Assembly: GCA_930989535.1 (NCBI GenBank)
Contig: CAKNLK010000018.1
Location: 1-49,653, forward strand
Direction of reading: 5' to 3'
From: an uncultured Clostridia bacterium
Lineage (GTDB): Bacteria > Bacillota > Clostridia > Christensenellales > Borkfalkiaceae
DNA: 49,653 nucleotides
Below the pieces are notes generated by a model. It worked only from the letters and a program-made list of their open reading frames with translations, had not been told where the DNA came from and did not search any database. This document shows positions 35,254 through 43,466 of this stretch, piece by piece (position 1 is the stretch's first letter; each line of letters begins with the position of its first letter). The translations under genes and the position numbers were made by a program.

Positions 35254-35904
35254 ATGAGCTATTGTATTCGCTGCGGAAGGCAGACGGAGAACGAGGATTT
35301 TATCTGCGACGAATGCCGCGCAAGGCAGTCCGCCGCCGCAAATGCGGGCGCGCCCGATGCACAGGGCGGCGCGGAAAATGCCGGGGCGCAGCAGGGCTCG
35401 CCGCAGGGCGGCGCAGGGGTTCCCCCGGCAGGCGGGCAGGGGTGGCAGCCGCGCGCGAATACGGAACAGCCGTACCGCAACACCCCGTACGGCAATGCAC
35501 CCTATACGCCGTGGGCGGCGCCGTACGTTCCGCCCGCTCCGCCCGAGCCGGTCGACCGCTCGAAGCTGCCGCTGAACAAATGCGGGCTCGTCGGCATGAT
35601 TTTTTCGCTGGCGGCGGTGTTTCTCTTTATCCTGATGTTTATTATCGTCGTCGCGGCGATAGCGCAGAACCCCGAATGGATTGATAATCCTTTCTACGAG
35701 CCGACGGCGGGCGAGATGGCGGGTTTGATGCTCGGCGTGCTCATTCCGCTGTTCCTGGGCTTCGCCTCCTCGGTGACGGGCATCGTCCTTTCGAGCGTCG
35801 GGCTCGCGCGGTACAAACGCTTCCGCAGCGTCGGGTTCGCCATCGCGGGGCTCGCCGTCGGCGTGATTACCCTCTTGATTTTTCTGTCCTTTTTCGGCGT
35901 GTAG
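35254..35904 (+). CDS. Zinc-ribbon DUF4190-like membrane protein, copy 2
   Basis: A 216-residue paralogue of the preceding protein. The first 27 residues differ at only a few positions (MSYCIRCGRQTENED, then CDECRARQ), whereas the linker is a much longer Gly/Pro/Gln/Tyr-rich stretch (residues 28-105) and the three membrane segments have diverged. GGGAGGAG precedes the ATG. Probably cotranscribed with copy 1. The near-identity of the zinc ribbon at DNA level against divergent membrane parts suggests gene conversion or strong selection on the ribbon. Confidence 0.8.
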   Translation: MSYCIRCGRQTENEDFICDECRARQSAAANAGAPDAQGGAENAGAQQGSPQGGAGVPPAGGQGWQPRANTEQPYRNTPYGNAPYTPWAAPYVPPAPPEPVDRSKLPLNKCGLVGMIFSLAAVFLFILMFIIVVAAIAQNPEWIDNPFYEPTAGEMAGLMLGVLIPLFLGFASSVTGIVLSSVGLARYKRFRSVGFAIAGLAVGVITLLIFLSFFGV

Positions 35905-35935
35905 GCTTTTGTTTGCGGGCAAAATAAAGAAGATA

Positions 35936-35972
35936 AAAAGGGAAACCGAAATGTTTCGGTTTCCCTTTTTTT
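35936..35972. terminator. Bidirectional terminator between convergent operons
   Basis: AAAGGGAAACCGAAA and TTTCGGTTTCCCTTT pair around two bases, with A and T runs on both sides. Confidence 0.93.
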
Positions 35973-35981
35973 GCGCTTCGT

Positions 35982-37034
35982 TTAATTTTCGAAGAAGACG
36001 GAAATGCTGCCCGCGCCCGTCGTGAGAGTCAGCTTTCGGCTCCCGCCCACCGAATCGGATACGTTGGATTCTCCCATGCCCGTCGATACCAAAACGGTGT
36101 AGTCGCTCTGCGCACCCGCAAAGGCGCTGCCTTCCGCCCCGATGTTTCCGTACTCGGTCGTCATTGCAGTTTCCTGCGCGTCGATTATCCCGTCGCGCAT
36201 GGCGATGGCGCCCGCGCCCGTCTTTACGGTCAGCGTTTTCGCCGTTATTTCGCCGCACAGTTCGACGGCTCCGTTGTTCGTTTTTGCGGTCAACGAATCT
36301 GCCGCCGCAATATCCGTCAGCCTTAGGCTGCCGTTCGAGGAACGCGCTTCAAGACTGTCGGCGGAAATGTTTTCCGCCCGCATGCTGCCGTTCGCGGTGC
36401 GCAGAGCCAAATCTCCCTCCGCCGCAACGCCGGAGACCTTGACGGAGCCGTTTGTCGTGGAAAAGGTTGCGTTCCCCGTGATATTCAGCGCGCCGCCCGC
36501 GGAAATACTGCCGTTTTCCGAGCGCAGGGAGAGGGAGGGGAGCGCTTCGCCGTCGGCATCCAACGATACGCTGCCGTTCGCGGTGTACAAATCGAGCGCG
36601 ATGTTCTGCCCCGCGGGGAGCACGACGCATACGATGCGCGCGCTGTCGTCGCCGAAATCGAGGTCGATATCCCATTGGAAGAGGCTGTCTTGCCAGTCGC
36701 AGTGCTCGGTGAGGGTGAGAACCCCGTCAGTTTCCGTGATTGCGATTTGCGAAATCTCCTCATCCCGCTCGTTCAGGCGCACGGGGTAGTCGATGTGCAC
36801 GTTTTCCGCCGTTTCGGAGTATTCGACGGCGATGGAGGCGTCGGAATACTCGATGCGCACCGCGGTGACGCTGCCCTCCGCGTCGTACGATTTTTGGGTA
36901 TAGCGCACGGTGTTGAGGATCGAAAAGTCCCAGCCGCCCGCCGTCATGCCGCCGACGAACACCGCCAGCCCCGCCACGAGCAGGATTGCGCCGAGTATGA
37001 CAAAAGTTTTTATAAAGGTTCTGCGTTTGCTCAT
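35982..37034 (-). CDS. DUF4097-type beta-ladder membrane-anchored protein
   Basis: A 350-residue protein with one N-terminal membrane helix (residues about 10-32) and a long extracytoplasmic part made of short beta repeats. The recurring turns TANGS, SENGS, TTNGS, TANGS, SSNGS, TNNGA, TGAGA and TEYGN occur every 18-25 residues from about residue 150 to 310, the ladder pattern of DUF4097/LiaX-like proteins. Proteins of this kind respond to cell-envelope stress. The ATG is four bases from the end of the DUF1700 gene, and the PadR-DUF1700-DUF4097 order is a recurrent Firmicutes operon. Confidence 0.88.
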   Translation of the reverse strand: MSKRRTFIKTFVILGAILLVAGLAVFVGGMTAGGWDFSILNTVRYTQKSYDAEGSVTAVRIEYSDASIAVEYSETAENVHIDYPVRLNERDEEISQIAITETDGVLTLTEHCDWQDSLFQWDIDLDFGDDSARIVCVVLPAGQNIALDLYTANGSVSLDADGEALPSLSLRSENGSISAGGALNITGNATFSTTNGSVKVSGVAAEGDLALRTANGSMRAENISADSLEARSSNGSLRLTDIAAADSLTAKTNNGAVELCGEITAKTLTVKTGAGAIAMRDGIIDAQETAMTTEYGNIGAEGSAFAGAQSDYTVLVSTGMGESNVSDSVGGSRKLTLTTGAGSISVFFEN

Positions 37035-37035
37035 A

Positions 37036-37623
37036 TCAGTTCGCCTCCCTTTTGCCGCGGACGACTCTGCCCGTCAGCACGAAGATTTTTCCGCAGGCGA
37101 TAAACAGCCATTTGGTGCAATAGAGGAACAGGGGAACGAGCAGGGCGCCCACGCCCGCCGCCGCCAGCCCGATGCCGATTTGCGCCGCATACCCCGCGCC
37201 GCCGAACATGCACAGCTGTACGAGGAAGTACACGACGTACGCGACGCCCGCGAGGATGACGGCGAAGCCGCTCAAAAACAGCGCCGCACCCGCCACAGCG
37301 AGGCAGAATATGACGGCGAGCAGGGGCAGCCCCACGAACAGAAACAGCAGAACGGCCGCCGCGGCGCGCGCCGCCGTATCGCCCGCCGTCCTCTGCACGG
37401 AGGTTTTGCCCTGCACGGAGGTGCTTTCCGAATATTCCGCGATGATTTTATCCGCCGCGTCCTTCGCGTCGCCGAATTCGCGCACGATTTCGCTTTCCGA
37501 TGTGCCTGCGTCTAACTTGTCGCCGTACAGTTCGGCGTAATAGCCGAGCGCGCGCTCCCGCTCCTCCTTGGGCAGGCGGGAGAGCCGCTTTTTAAAAGTT
37601 TTTTCCCATTGCCTGTATGTCAT
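37036..37623 (-). CDS. DUF1700 membrane protein
   Basis: A 195-residue protein. The first 80 residues are a soluble helical domain (TYRQWEKTFKKRLSRLPKEERERALGYYAELYGDKLDAG), followed by four hydrophobic segments. The YAELYxDK segment and the organisation match DUF1700. Its start codon overlaps the PadR stop (ATGA). It is thought to work with the PadR regulator and DUF4097 protein in envelope-stress sensing, by context only. Confidence 0.88.
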   Translation of the reverse strand: MTYRQWEKTFKKRLSRLPKEERERALGYYAELYGDKLDAGTSESEIVREFGDAKDAADKIIAEYSESTSVQGKTSVQRTAGDTAARAAAAVLLFLFVGLPLLAVIFCLAVAGAALFLSGFAVILAGVAYVVYFLVQLCMFGGAGYAAQIGIGLAAAGVGALLVPLFLYCTKWLFIACGKIFVLTGRVVRGKREAN

Positions 37624-37934
37624 AGGTTGCCTCCTTGCAAAATGAATTCGTAGATTCGTTCAAATTCCTTTACGTCCTCGATAAATTCGAGGATGCGCTG
37701 CTGCCCCTTTTCGGTGATGGCGTAGTACTTTCGCAGCCGCCCGTTGAACTCGCGGCTGTGCGCCGTCACCGCGCCCGAGCTTTCCAACCGCTTTAAAATC
37801 GGGTACAGCGTCGATTCGGAAATTTCGATGTACGGCGCCACGTCCGCGATAATCTTGTACCCGTACGACTCGCCCCGCCGCAATACGGCGAGCACGCACA
37901 CGTCGAGCAGGCCCTTTTTCAGTTGCGCGTCCAT
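37620..37934 (-). CDS. PadR-family transcriptional regulator
   Basis: A 104-residue winged-helix protein: LLDVCVLAVLRRGESYGYKI, ESTLYPILKRLESSGAVTAH and KYYAITEKGQQRI are the PadR signature segments. It lacks a long C-terminal domain, as in the small PadR-s2 group. A 21-bp near-palindrome overlies its own promoter, indicating autorepression. GGAGG precedes the ATG. It heads the operon with the DUF1700 and DUF4097 genes. Confidence 0.93.
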   Translation of the reverse strand: MDAQLKKGLLDVCVLAVLRRGESYGYKIIADVAPYIEISESTLYPILKRLESSGAVTAHSREFNGRLRKYYAITEKGQQRILEFIEDVKEFERIYEFILQGGNL

Positions 37935-37960
37935 TTTTCCTCCGCAATACTGTTTTATGC

Positions 37961-37994
37961 ATTATACTATACATTGCATAGTATTGTTTGTCAA
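37961..37994 (-). promoter_or_regulatory. PadR operon promoter with overlapping operator
   Basis: Minus-strand TTGACA (37989-37994) is 17 bp from TATAGT (37966-37971), with TATAAT a little farther on. ATACTATACATTGCATAGTAT (37964-37984, plus strand) is a near-palindrome covering the -10 box and most of the spacer, well placed for binding of the PadR dimer. Confidence 0.82.
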
Positions 37995-38029
37995 GCGTTT
38001 TTGCATGGAAAGTTTAAAAATTGTTTGGT

Positions 38030-38270
38030 AAGGCAGGGGAGAGGGCATTTTTAAGGGGATTGCGAAGAGTCGGGGGAGAGGGCGGTGCGGCGGGAGAATA
38101 TGATGCGGGGCGGGGTGAGGCGGGAGCGCGGAGAGGTGGACGAGGGGCGGCATGGGCGCGAGGTAAAGAGTGCAGTGCGGGAGAGTGGAGGGATGAGAAC
38201 GATGACGGGCGCGGCATGGCGGAGAGTGCGGGGGCGAAGCCGGGAGGTGTGTTTTTGCGTAAAAGCCGCG
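38030..38270. other. Strongly G-rich, purine-skewed intergenic stretch
   Basis: About 240 bp in which the plus strand is mostly G and A with many runs of three to five G (for example GCGGGGCGGGGTGAGGCGGG near 38103-38122). Several runs are close enough to form G-quadruplexes in DNA or in a plus-strand RNA. An open frame crosses it but runs antisense into the next gene and is not credible. No gene is supported here. Confidence 0.6.
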
Positions 38271-38313
38271 CACGGAGTTTGCCGCGGGAGTGCTGTGCGG
38301 GAAAGCGCAGAAT

Positions 38314-38350
38314 AAAAAAAGCGGAGCTTCGCGTTTTGCGAAGCTCCGCG
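38314..38350 (-). terminator. Terminator of the Q-rich membrane protein gene
   Basis: Minus-strand GCGGAGCTTCGC and GCGAAGCTCCGC form a 12-bp stem followed by seven T residues. Confidence 0.93.
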
Positions 38351-38368
38351 TCCGTCCGTAACGGATAT

Positions 38369-40048
38369 TTATTTGATGGAGTTGCTGTAGTTGTAAATCT
38401 TTTCGAGCAGGCCTTCGGAGATGACGTTGCGATACCTGCCCATGAAGACGAAAATCTTGGTGAAGAACTCGCGGTTGTCGCCGCCGATTTGATAGGCGGG
38501 CAGGCGCTTGTTTTCGCCGTAGATGCGGGAGATGAACAGGCGGTCGAACTCGTCGCGCTCGGCGGGAGTCAGGCTACTGATGAACATGTCGGGCACAAAG
38601 CCTGCGTTGTAGTATCCCTGCTGCTGGTAGGGCTGCTGCTGCGCATAGCCGCCGTAGTAGGGCGGAGGAGTCTGCTGCTGTTGCTGGAACTGCTGGTAGT
38701 TGTAGTTGCCGTATCCGTAGAAGGGTTGCTGCGCCTGTTGCTGCGCTTGCTGAGCTTGTTGCTTCGCCTGCTCTTCCTGTTGTTTTTTCTGCTCTTCCTG
38801 CTCTGCAAATTCCGCATAGGCGCGGTTGAACTTGCCGTCGAATTTCGCTTGGTCGAAGTCGAAATCTTTCTCTTCCTGCGCGGAATCGACGGGTTCCTCT
38901 TCTTCCTTTGCGGTCTCTTCGGCGATTTCTTCGATGGAAATCTGAGCGGCGTCTTCAAAGGCGGAGTTCGCAGCAGCCGCATCCTGCGTGAACTGCGGCT
39001 CGGGCTGCGGTGCGGCCTGCGCCTGTTCGGGTGCAACTGCCTGTGCGGCAGGAGCAGGTTCCGCAGCGGGCGCTTCCAGGCCCTTGATTGCCATTTGGTC
39101 GTTCGCGTCCACCACGAACATACCGTCTTCCTCGGCGTCTTCCGCCGCTTCCTTCTTCTTGTTTCTCGCGTGTAAAATTACAACCACGATGATGGCGTAG
39201 ATGAGCTGCGCGAGCGCGACGCCCGTGACGCCGACGATGCCGATGTTGTCGAACAGATTCGCAAAGGAATCGTGCACGCCGCCCATGATGAGCGCGACGG
39301 CCGCCAGAACGAACAAAACAATGGAGCGCACGAGGTCGAGAATGCTCGTGCGGGGGAGCATCATGGTGACGATTGCGAGCGCCATGTTGGCGAAGATTGC
39401 CCAGGCGAGCGCGGTAAAGGTGTAGCCGGTGATGACGGCGACGATGCCTTCGCCCAAATCAACGCCGCTGAACAAATCGACGAAGGTGGTATCCGCGAGG
39501 AAGGTGTATTTTCTGGAAAATACGAAGAATCCCGCCGCGAACAGGGCGAACACGAATTTTACGACGCCCAGCCCCTTGTACGCGACAAAGTTGAGCACGA
39601 TTGTGCCCACCAGCGCGAGCGCAACGGAGCAGGTAATCGCATTGACGGCGACGAACGTGGTGTCGTCAAGCAAAATATCGGAGAAAGCGATGCCCAAATC
39701 TCTGTTGAGCGCGAAAGCGAACACCGCGAACGCGGCGAGCGCCACAAACGCTTTGATATAATTGCATGCGAGCGAGCTCCCCGCCTTTGTAAACAGGGAA
39801 ATTACCGTGCATACCAGCAGGACGGCGTAGAAGCCGACGATTCCGTAGAGGGAATAGCGCAGCAGCGCGGCGTCCGCATATTCGCCCTTAAATACGTTCA
39901 AAACCATCGACCAAACGGAGGTTTCGTCGTAGGCGTTCGGCACGAAGAGGAACACTACGAATCCGGCAAAGAGAATCAAAGATACTACAAGCTGGAATAC
40001 TCTGCCGCCGCAGCCGTTCCCGGACTTCACAGTTTGGTTGTCAGCCAT
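38369..40048 (-). CDS. Large membrane protein with Gln/Tyr-rich cytoplasmic tail
   Basis: A 559-residue protein that I do not recognise. Residues about 15-300 form eight or so membrane segments. A Lys/Glu/Ala-rich charged region, a Pro/Ala/Gln region, an acidic segment and a Gln-rich coiled-coil-like stretch follow (residues 300-460), then a Gln/Tyr/Gly/Pro-rich low-complexity region. The last 70 residues form a compact segment (SLTPAERDEFDRLFISRIYG, then REFFTKIFVFMGRYRNVISEGLLEKIYNY), which looks like a conserved interaction domain. It has its own consensus promoter and terminator. A role at the division site or envelope is possible but not shown. Confidence 0.78.
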   Translation of the reverse strand: MADNQTVKSGNGCGGRVFQLVVSLILFAGFVVFLFVPNAYDETSVWSMVLNVFKGEYADAALLRYSLYGIVGFYAVLLVCTVISLFTKAGSSLACNYIKAFVALAAFAVFAFALNRDLGIAFSDILLDDTTFVAVNAITCSVALALVGTIVLNFVAYKGLGVVKFVFALFAAGFFVFSRKYTFLADTTFVDLFSGVDLGEGIVAVITGYTFTALAWAIFANMALAIVTMMLPRTSILDLVRSIVLFVLAAVALIMGGVHDSFANLFDNIGIVGVTGVALAQLIYAIIVVVILHARNKKKEAAEDAEEDGMFVVDANDQMAIKGLEAPAAEPAPAAQAVAPEQAQAAPQPEPQFTQDAAAANSAFEDAAQISIEEIAEETAKEEEEPVDSAQEEKDFDFDQAKFDGKFNRAYAEFAEQEEQKKQQEEQAKQQAQQAQQQAQQPFYGYGNYNYQQFQQQQQTPPPYYGGYAQQQPYQQQGYYNAGFVPDMFISSLTPAERDEFDRLFISRIYGENKRLPAYQIGGDNREFFTKIFVFMGRYRNVISEGLLEKIYNYSNSIK

Positions 40049-40155
40049 AGAATTGCACCCCTATACTTTATTTCTTCAAGGCGGGCGCGCCGTGTGCCGA
40101 AACGATTCGACACGGGCGATTCCGCCGCTCCGATAATGATATTATCACGATTATT

Positions 40156-40184
40156 ATTGTACTATAATCGGTGGAAAGTGTCAA
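40156..40184 (-). promoter_or_regulatory. Promoter of the Q-rich membrane protein gene
   Basis: Minus-strand TTGACA and TACAAT with 17-bp spacing, about 110 bp before the ATG. The plus-strand remainder of the gap (40185-40345) holds a small CTTCCCC/GGGGAAG-type hairpin near 40230 and no gene. Confidence 0.82.
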
Positions 40185-40345
40185 GTGTATGAGAGAAATT
40201 TCGGCAAGGTATTTCCGCTTTCCGCGCGCGGCACCTTCCCCGGCGGAAGGGGAGCCGCTGCCCTCCGGATACCCTTTGCCGGCTATGGTAGAATGTGTAA
40301 AAGGCGTAAAAAATTGCGCAACTTTTTCCTTTCCCGAAAAAATTA

Positions 40346-40374
40346 TTGATATTTGGGGCTTTTTGCGCTATAAT
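40346..40374 (+). promoter_or_regulatory. Promoter of the CdaR-like regulator
   Basis: TTGATA and TATAAT with a 17-bp spacer, 45 bp before the ATG. Confidence 0.83.
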
Positions 40375-40418
40375 AAAGCGGATAACACCGCGCGCCGGCG
40401 CGCGCAGACGGAGGGGCC

Positions 40419-41441
40419 ATGGTATCCGAACTTCGGAAAATCGTGCAGAACATCTACGAAAATACGGGGATTGCCGTTTCCATATATTCGGCGGAGGGAA
40501 AGCCGCTCGCGGGAGCGGGCAGGGCGGTCTCGCCCGATTTCGACGGCGTTTTTCAGGACGAGCGGGCGAATATCACCTGCTTTAAAATCCTGTACCGCTC
40601 GGTGCAGTACATCTGCGCCGTGGAGGGCGCCGGCGCCACGCAGAAGAATTATGCCTACTTGCTCGCCGATATCCTCGAAAATGCCGCCGGCAGGGCGGCA
40701 AACCTGCCCAAAGCCGAATTTTTAAAGCGGATTCTGCTCGGCGAATGCGGGGCGGCGGATATCCAAAAATACCGCGCCCGCTACGCCGTGCCCGATACTC
40801 CCTGCTTCGTGCTCGCCGTCGCCGCCGAGGGGAAGACGTCCGACGCGCTCTCCCTCCTCTCGCAGTACGTCGAAAACGAGGCGGACTGCGCCGTCGTTGT
40901 TTCGGGCAAAGACTGCGCCTTTATCAAGTTCGTTTCGGAGGATTCGGAATACCAATCCTCGGCGGATTTCGCTTCCTTTATCGCCCGCTCGCTCATGGAA
41001 GAGCTGGGCATGCGCGCGCACATCGGCGTGGGCGGCACCTTTAAAAAGTTTGAAGACGTGAGCGTTTCCTACCGCCAGGCGAGCGAGGCGCTGCGCATGA
41101 GCGCCATGTTCAATTCGAAGGGCGTCGTGCATACCTACCGCGAGTTCATGCTCGTGCGCATGCTCGAAGACGTGCCGGAAAACAAGCTCGAAGAGTACCT
41201 TTCCATCTTGCTCGAGGGGGACGCGAAGGAGCTTTTGAAGGACGGCGACATGGTCAATACCGCCGAAGAATTCCTCGAAAACAGCCTGAACGTCAGCGAA
41301 ACGTCGCGCAATCTCTATATGCACCGCAATACGCTCATGTACCGCCTGGATAAAATCGAGCGGGTTACGGGGCTGAATCTGCGCAAATTTTCCGACGCGG
41401 TCACCTTTCGGCTGATTACGATTTTGAATAAACTGGTGTGA
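40419..41441 (+). CDS. PucR/CdaR-family transcriptional regulator
   Basis: A 340-residue protein. An N-terminal putative ligand-sensing region (MVSELRKIVQNIYENTGIAVSIYSAEG), as in sugar-diacid regulator CdaR, is followed by a GGDEF-like middle domain with HIGVGG and YRQASEALRMS, and a C-terminal PucR helix-turn-helix: TAEEFLENSLNVSETSRNLYMHRNTLMYRLDKIE-type region ending TGLNLRKFSDAVTF. Family members usually activate catabolic genes for sugar acids, purines or amino acids. The neighbour downstream is a malic enzyme, which could be a target, separated by repeat E9. Confidence 0.9.
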   Translation: MVSELRKIVQNIYENTGIAVSIYSAEGKPLAGAGRAVSPDFDGVFQDERANITCFKILYRSVQYICAVEGAGATQKNYAYLLADILENAAGRAANLPKAEFLKRILLGECGAADIQKYRARYAVPDTPCFVLAVAAEGKTSDALSLLSQYVENEADCAVVVSGKDCAFIKFVSEDSEYQSSADFASFIARSLMEELGMRAHIGVGGTFKKFEDVSVSYRQASEALRMSAMFNSKGVVHTYREFMLVRMLEDVPENKLEEYLSILLEGDAKELLKDGDMVNTAEEFLENSLNVSETSRNLYMHRNTLMYRLDKIERVTGLNLRKFSDAVTFRLITILNKLV

Positions 41442-41449
41442 GTAGCTGT

Positions 41450-41715
41450 TCTCGACTTTTTCTTTTGAGCTGACAAAAGAAAAAGTCGAGATTTTGAGGG
41501 CTCCGCCCTCTGCGCCGCGCATTTTAAGCGCACACCAAAATACGCGCGGCGCATTCACCCGCTGAGGTCGCAAGTATGCGACGAATTGGGTGCGCTAATC
41601 CAAAAATGCGATTTTGGAACGCGCAAGCAATTATTATAAAAAATAAAACCGTACTTTTACGGAAAAATCGCAATATAACGAGATTGCCGTGAAGATGGCG
41701 GCAAAAGGATAATAG
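41450..41715 (-). repeat. Structured intergenic repeat E9
   Basis: Minus-strand copy: module B remnant (about 41655-41715), H0 (TCCAAAAT/TTTTTGGA), H1 with GTCGCA/TGCGAC in place of GCCG/CGGC, CAGCGGGTGAA, H2 arms TGCGCCGCGC (41544-41553) and GCGCGGCGCA (41511-41520) around a loop with GTGTGCGC instead of GTGTGCCC, a very short H3 (GAGGGCGGAGCCCTC) and a perfect H4 at 41450-41491. H4 starts eight bases after the CdaR stop. The malic enzyme leader lies inside its far end. Confidence 0.9.
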
Positions 41716-41725
41716 GGTATTTACT

Positions 41726-42892
41726 ATGGACGTTTACGAAAAATCTTTACAGCTTCATGCAGACCTTCGCGGGAAGTTCGAGGTGCGCTCGCTCGTCGAG
41801 GTCAAGGACAAGGAGTCTCTCTCCCTCGCGTATACCCCGGGCGTCGCCCAGCCCTGCCGCGAGATCGCCAAAGACCCCGAAAAAGCGTATACATATACGC
41901 GCAAATGGAACACCGTCGCCGTCGTTTCGGACGGCAGCGCCGTGCTCGGGCTGGGGAATATCGGCGGCCTGGCGGGCCTGCCCGTCATGGAGGGCAAGGC
42001 GATTTTGTTCCGCGAGTTCGCGGGCATCGACAGCATCCCCATCGTCCTTTCCGGGCAGGACGCGGACGATATCGTCAAGGCGGTGGAGATGATTGCGCCC
42101 TCTTTCGGCGGCATCAACCTGGAGGACATCTGCGCGCCCAAGTGCTTCGAGGTGGAGCGCCGGCTCAAAGAAAAATTGGATATACCCGTCTTTCACGACG
42201 ATCAGCACGGCACCGCCATCGTCGTGGCGGCGGCGCTGTTGAACGCGCTCAAGCTCGCGGGCAAGCAGCTTTCGGCGGCGAACATCGTCATCTGCGGCGC
42301 TGGCAGCGCGGGCATCGCCATCTGCCGCCTGCTTTTGGAGTGCGGCGCGGAAAATATCGTCATGGCAGACCGAAACGGGCTGGTGTGCGAGGGGGAGCCC
42401 TGGCTGACCTCCGCGCAGGCGGACATCGCCAAGCTCACGAACAGGAAAAAACTGCGCGGCGCGCTCGCCGACGCGGTGAAGGGGGCGGACGTGTTTATCG
42501 GCGTTTCCGCGCCCAAACAGCTCACTAAAGAGATGGTGCAGAGCATGGCGGAAAAGAGCATCGTCTTTGCGATGGCGAACCCCGAGCCGGAAATTTACCC
42601 GCAGGACGCGCTGGACGCGGGGGCGTTCGTCGTCGGCACGGGGCGGAGCGATTTCCCCAACCAAATCAACAACGTGCTGGCCTTCCCGGGCGTGTTCCGC
42701 GGCGCGCTCGACGTGCGTGCGAAGGATATCTCCGAGGGAATGAAGGTCGCGGCGGCAAAGGCGCTCGCGGCGCTCGTCGGGGAGGATTTGGCGCGGGACA
42801 ACATCATTCCCTCCGCGTTTGACAAGCGCGTCGCGCCCGCAGTTGCCAAGGCGGTCGCCGAGCAGGCGGAAAAAGAGGGGCTGGCGCGGTAA
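41726..42892 (+). CDS. Malic enzyme (NAD(P)-dependent, decarboxylating)
   Basis: A 388-residue short-type malic enzyme. SLAYTPGVAQPC with the catalytic Tyr, GLGNIGGLAGLPVMEGKA with the catalytic Lys, DDQHGTA, and the nucleotide-binding GAGSAGIAICRLL in order are diagnostic, as is ALDVRAKDIS near the end. It converts malate to pyruvate and CO2 with reduction of NAD or NADP. Pyruvate could feed H2-forming pathways and NADH the HydABC complex. The ribosome site is weak (AGGATAATAGGG) and lies at the edge of repeat E9. Confidence 0.95.
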   Translation: MDVYEKSLQLHADLRGKFEVRSLVEVKDKESLSLAYTPGVAQPCREIAKDPEKAYTYTRKWNTVAVVSDGSAVLGLGNIGGLAGLPVMEGKAILFREFAGIDSIPIVLSGQDADDIVKAVEMIAPSFGGINLEDICAPKCFEVERRLKEKLDIPVFHDDQHGTAIVVAAALLNALKLAGKQLSAANIVICGAGSAGIAICRLLLECGAENIVMADRNGLVCEGEPWLTSAQADIAKLTNRKKLRGALADAVKGADVFIGVSAPKQLTKEMVQSMAEKSIVFAMANPEPEIYPQDALDAGAFVVGTGRSDFPNQINNVLAFPGVFRGALDVRAKDISEGMKVAAAKALAALVGEDLARDNIIPSAFDKRVAPAVAKAVAEQAEKEGLAR

Positions 42893-43010
42893 CTTTTTTG
42901 CCGCGTTGTCCGCGCGGTTTAGAGCGCGGCGGGGTGCGGGCGGTGCGTTCCGCATTTTTACACAACAATCGGCGCCGCGTCATAAACGGCGGGAAAAGGG
43001 GGAATACTGT

Positions 43011-43400
43011 ATGACGTACAAGGAAATGGCGGCGCTCGCGCGCACGCATTTGAACCCGAAGCAATACGGCGAATTTTTTTCGGCGGGAGTTGTGGCGGCG
43101 GTGCTCGAGGGCGCCAACGGCAAATACTATACGGGCGTGAACATCGACCTCGCGTGCGGTTTGGGCTTCTGTGCCGAGCGGAGCGCGGCCGCCGCGATGA
43201 TTACCGACGGCGAAACGGCCATCCGGCGCGTCGCGTGCGTGGGGCAGGACGGAAAGCCGATGCCGCCCTGCGGCAGCTGCCGCGAATTTATCCGCCAGCT
43301 TTCGCCCGAAAACGAAAATACGGAGTTTCTGCTGTGCGAGGAGCCTTTGGAGACAATCAAACTCTCCGAGCTGCTCCCTTCGCCCTGGCAAAAGATCTGA
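43011..43400 (+). CDS. cdd: Cytidine deaminase-like protein
   Basis: A 129-residue zinc deaminase with CAERSAAAAMI and PCGSCREFIRQL supplying the zinc ligands and catalytic Glu. It resembles cytidine or blasticidin-S-type deaminases; the short length and TGVNIDLACGLGFCAERSA segment fit the CDA family. It is displaced from the ybeY-era region where cdd often lies in Firmicutes. AAAAGGGGG precedes the ATG. It salvages cytidine to uridine if typical. Confidence 0.88.
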   Translation: MTYKEMAALARTHLNPKQYGEFFSAGVVAAVLEGANGKYYTGVNIDLACGLGFCAERSAAAAMITDGETAIRRVACVGQDGKPMPPCGSCREFIRQLSPENENTEFLLCEEPLETIKLSELLPSPWQKI

Positions 43401-43466
43401 AAATGGTACGATACCGCCGTTGGGCGGCGGTTCGCGGCGATGTCCGCGGAATAAAACGGAGGCATT

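Noticed and set aside
38021-39175. A 384-residue open frame on the plus strand
   Set aside because: It starts in the G-rich spacer, crosses a terminator and runs antisense to the Q-rich membrane protein; its Leu/Val-rich end is the complement of Gln/Lys codons.
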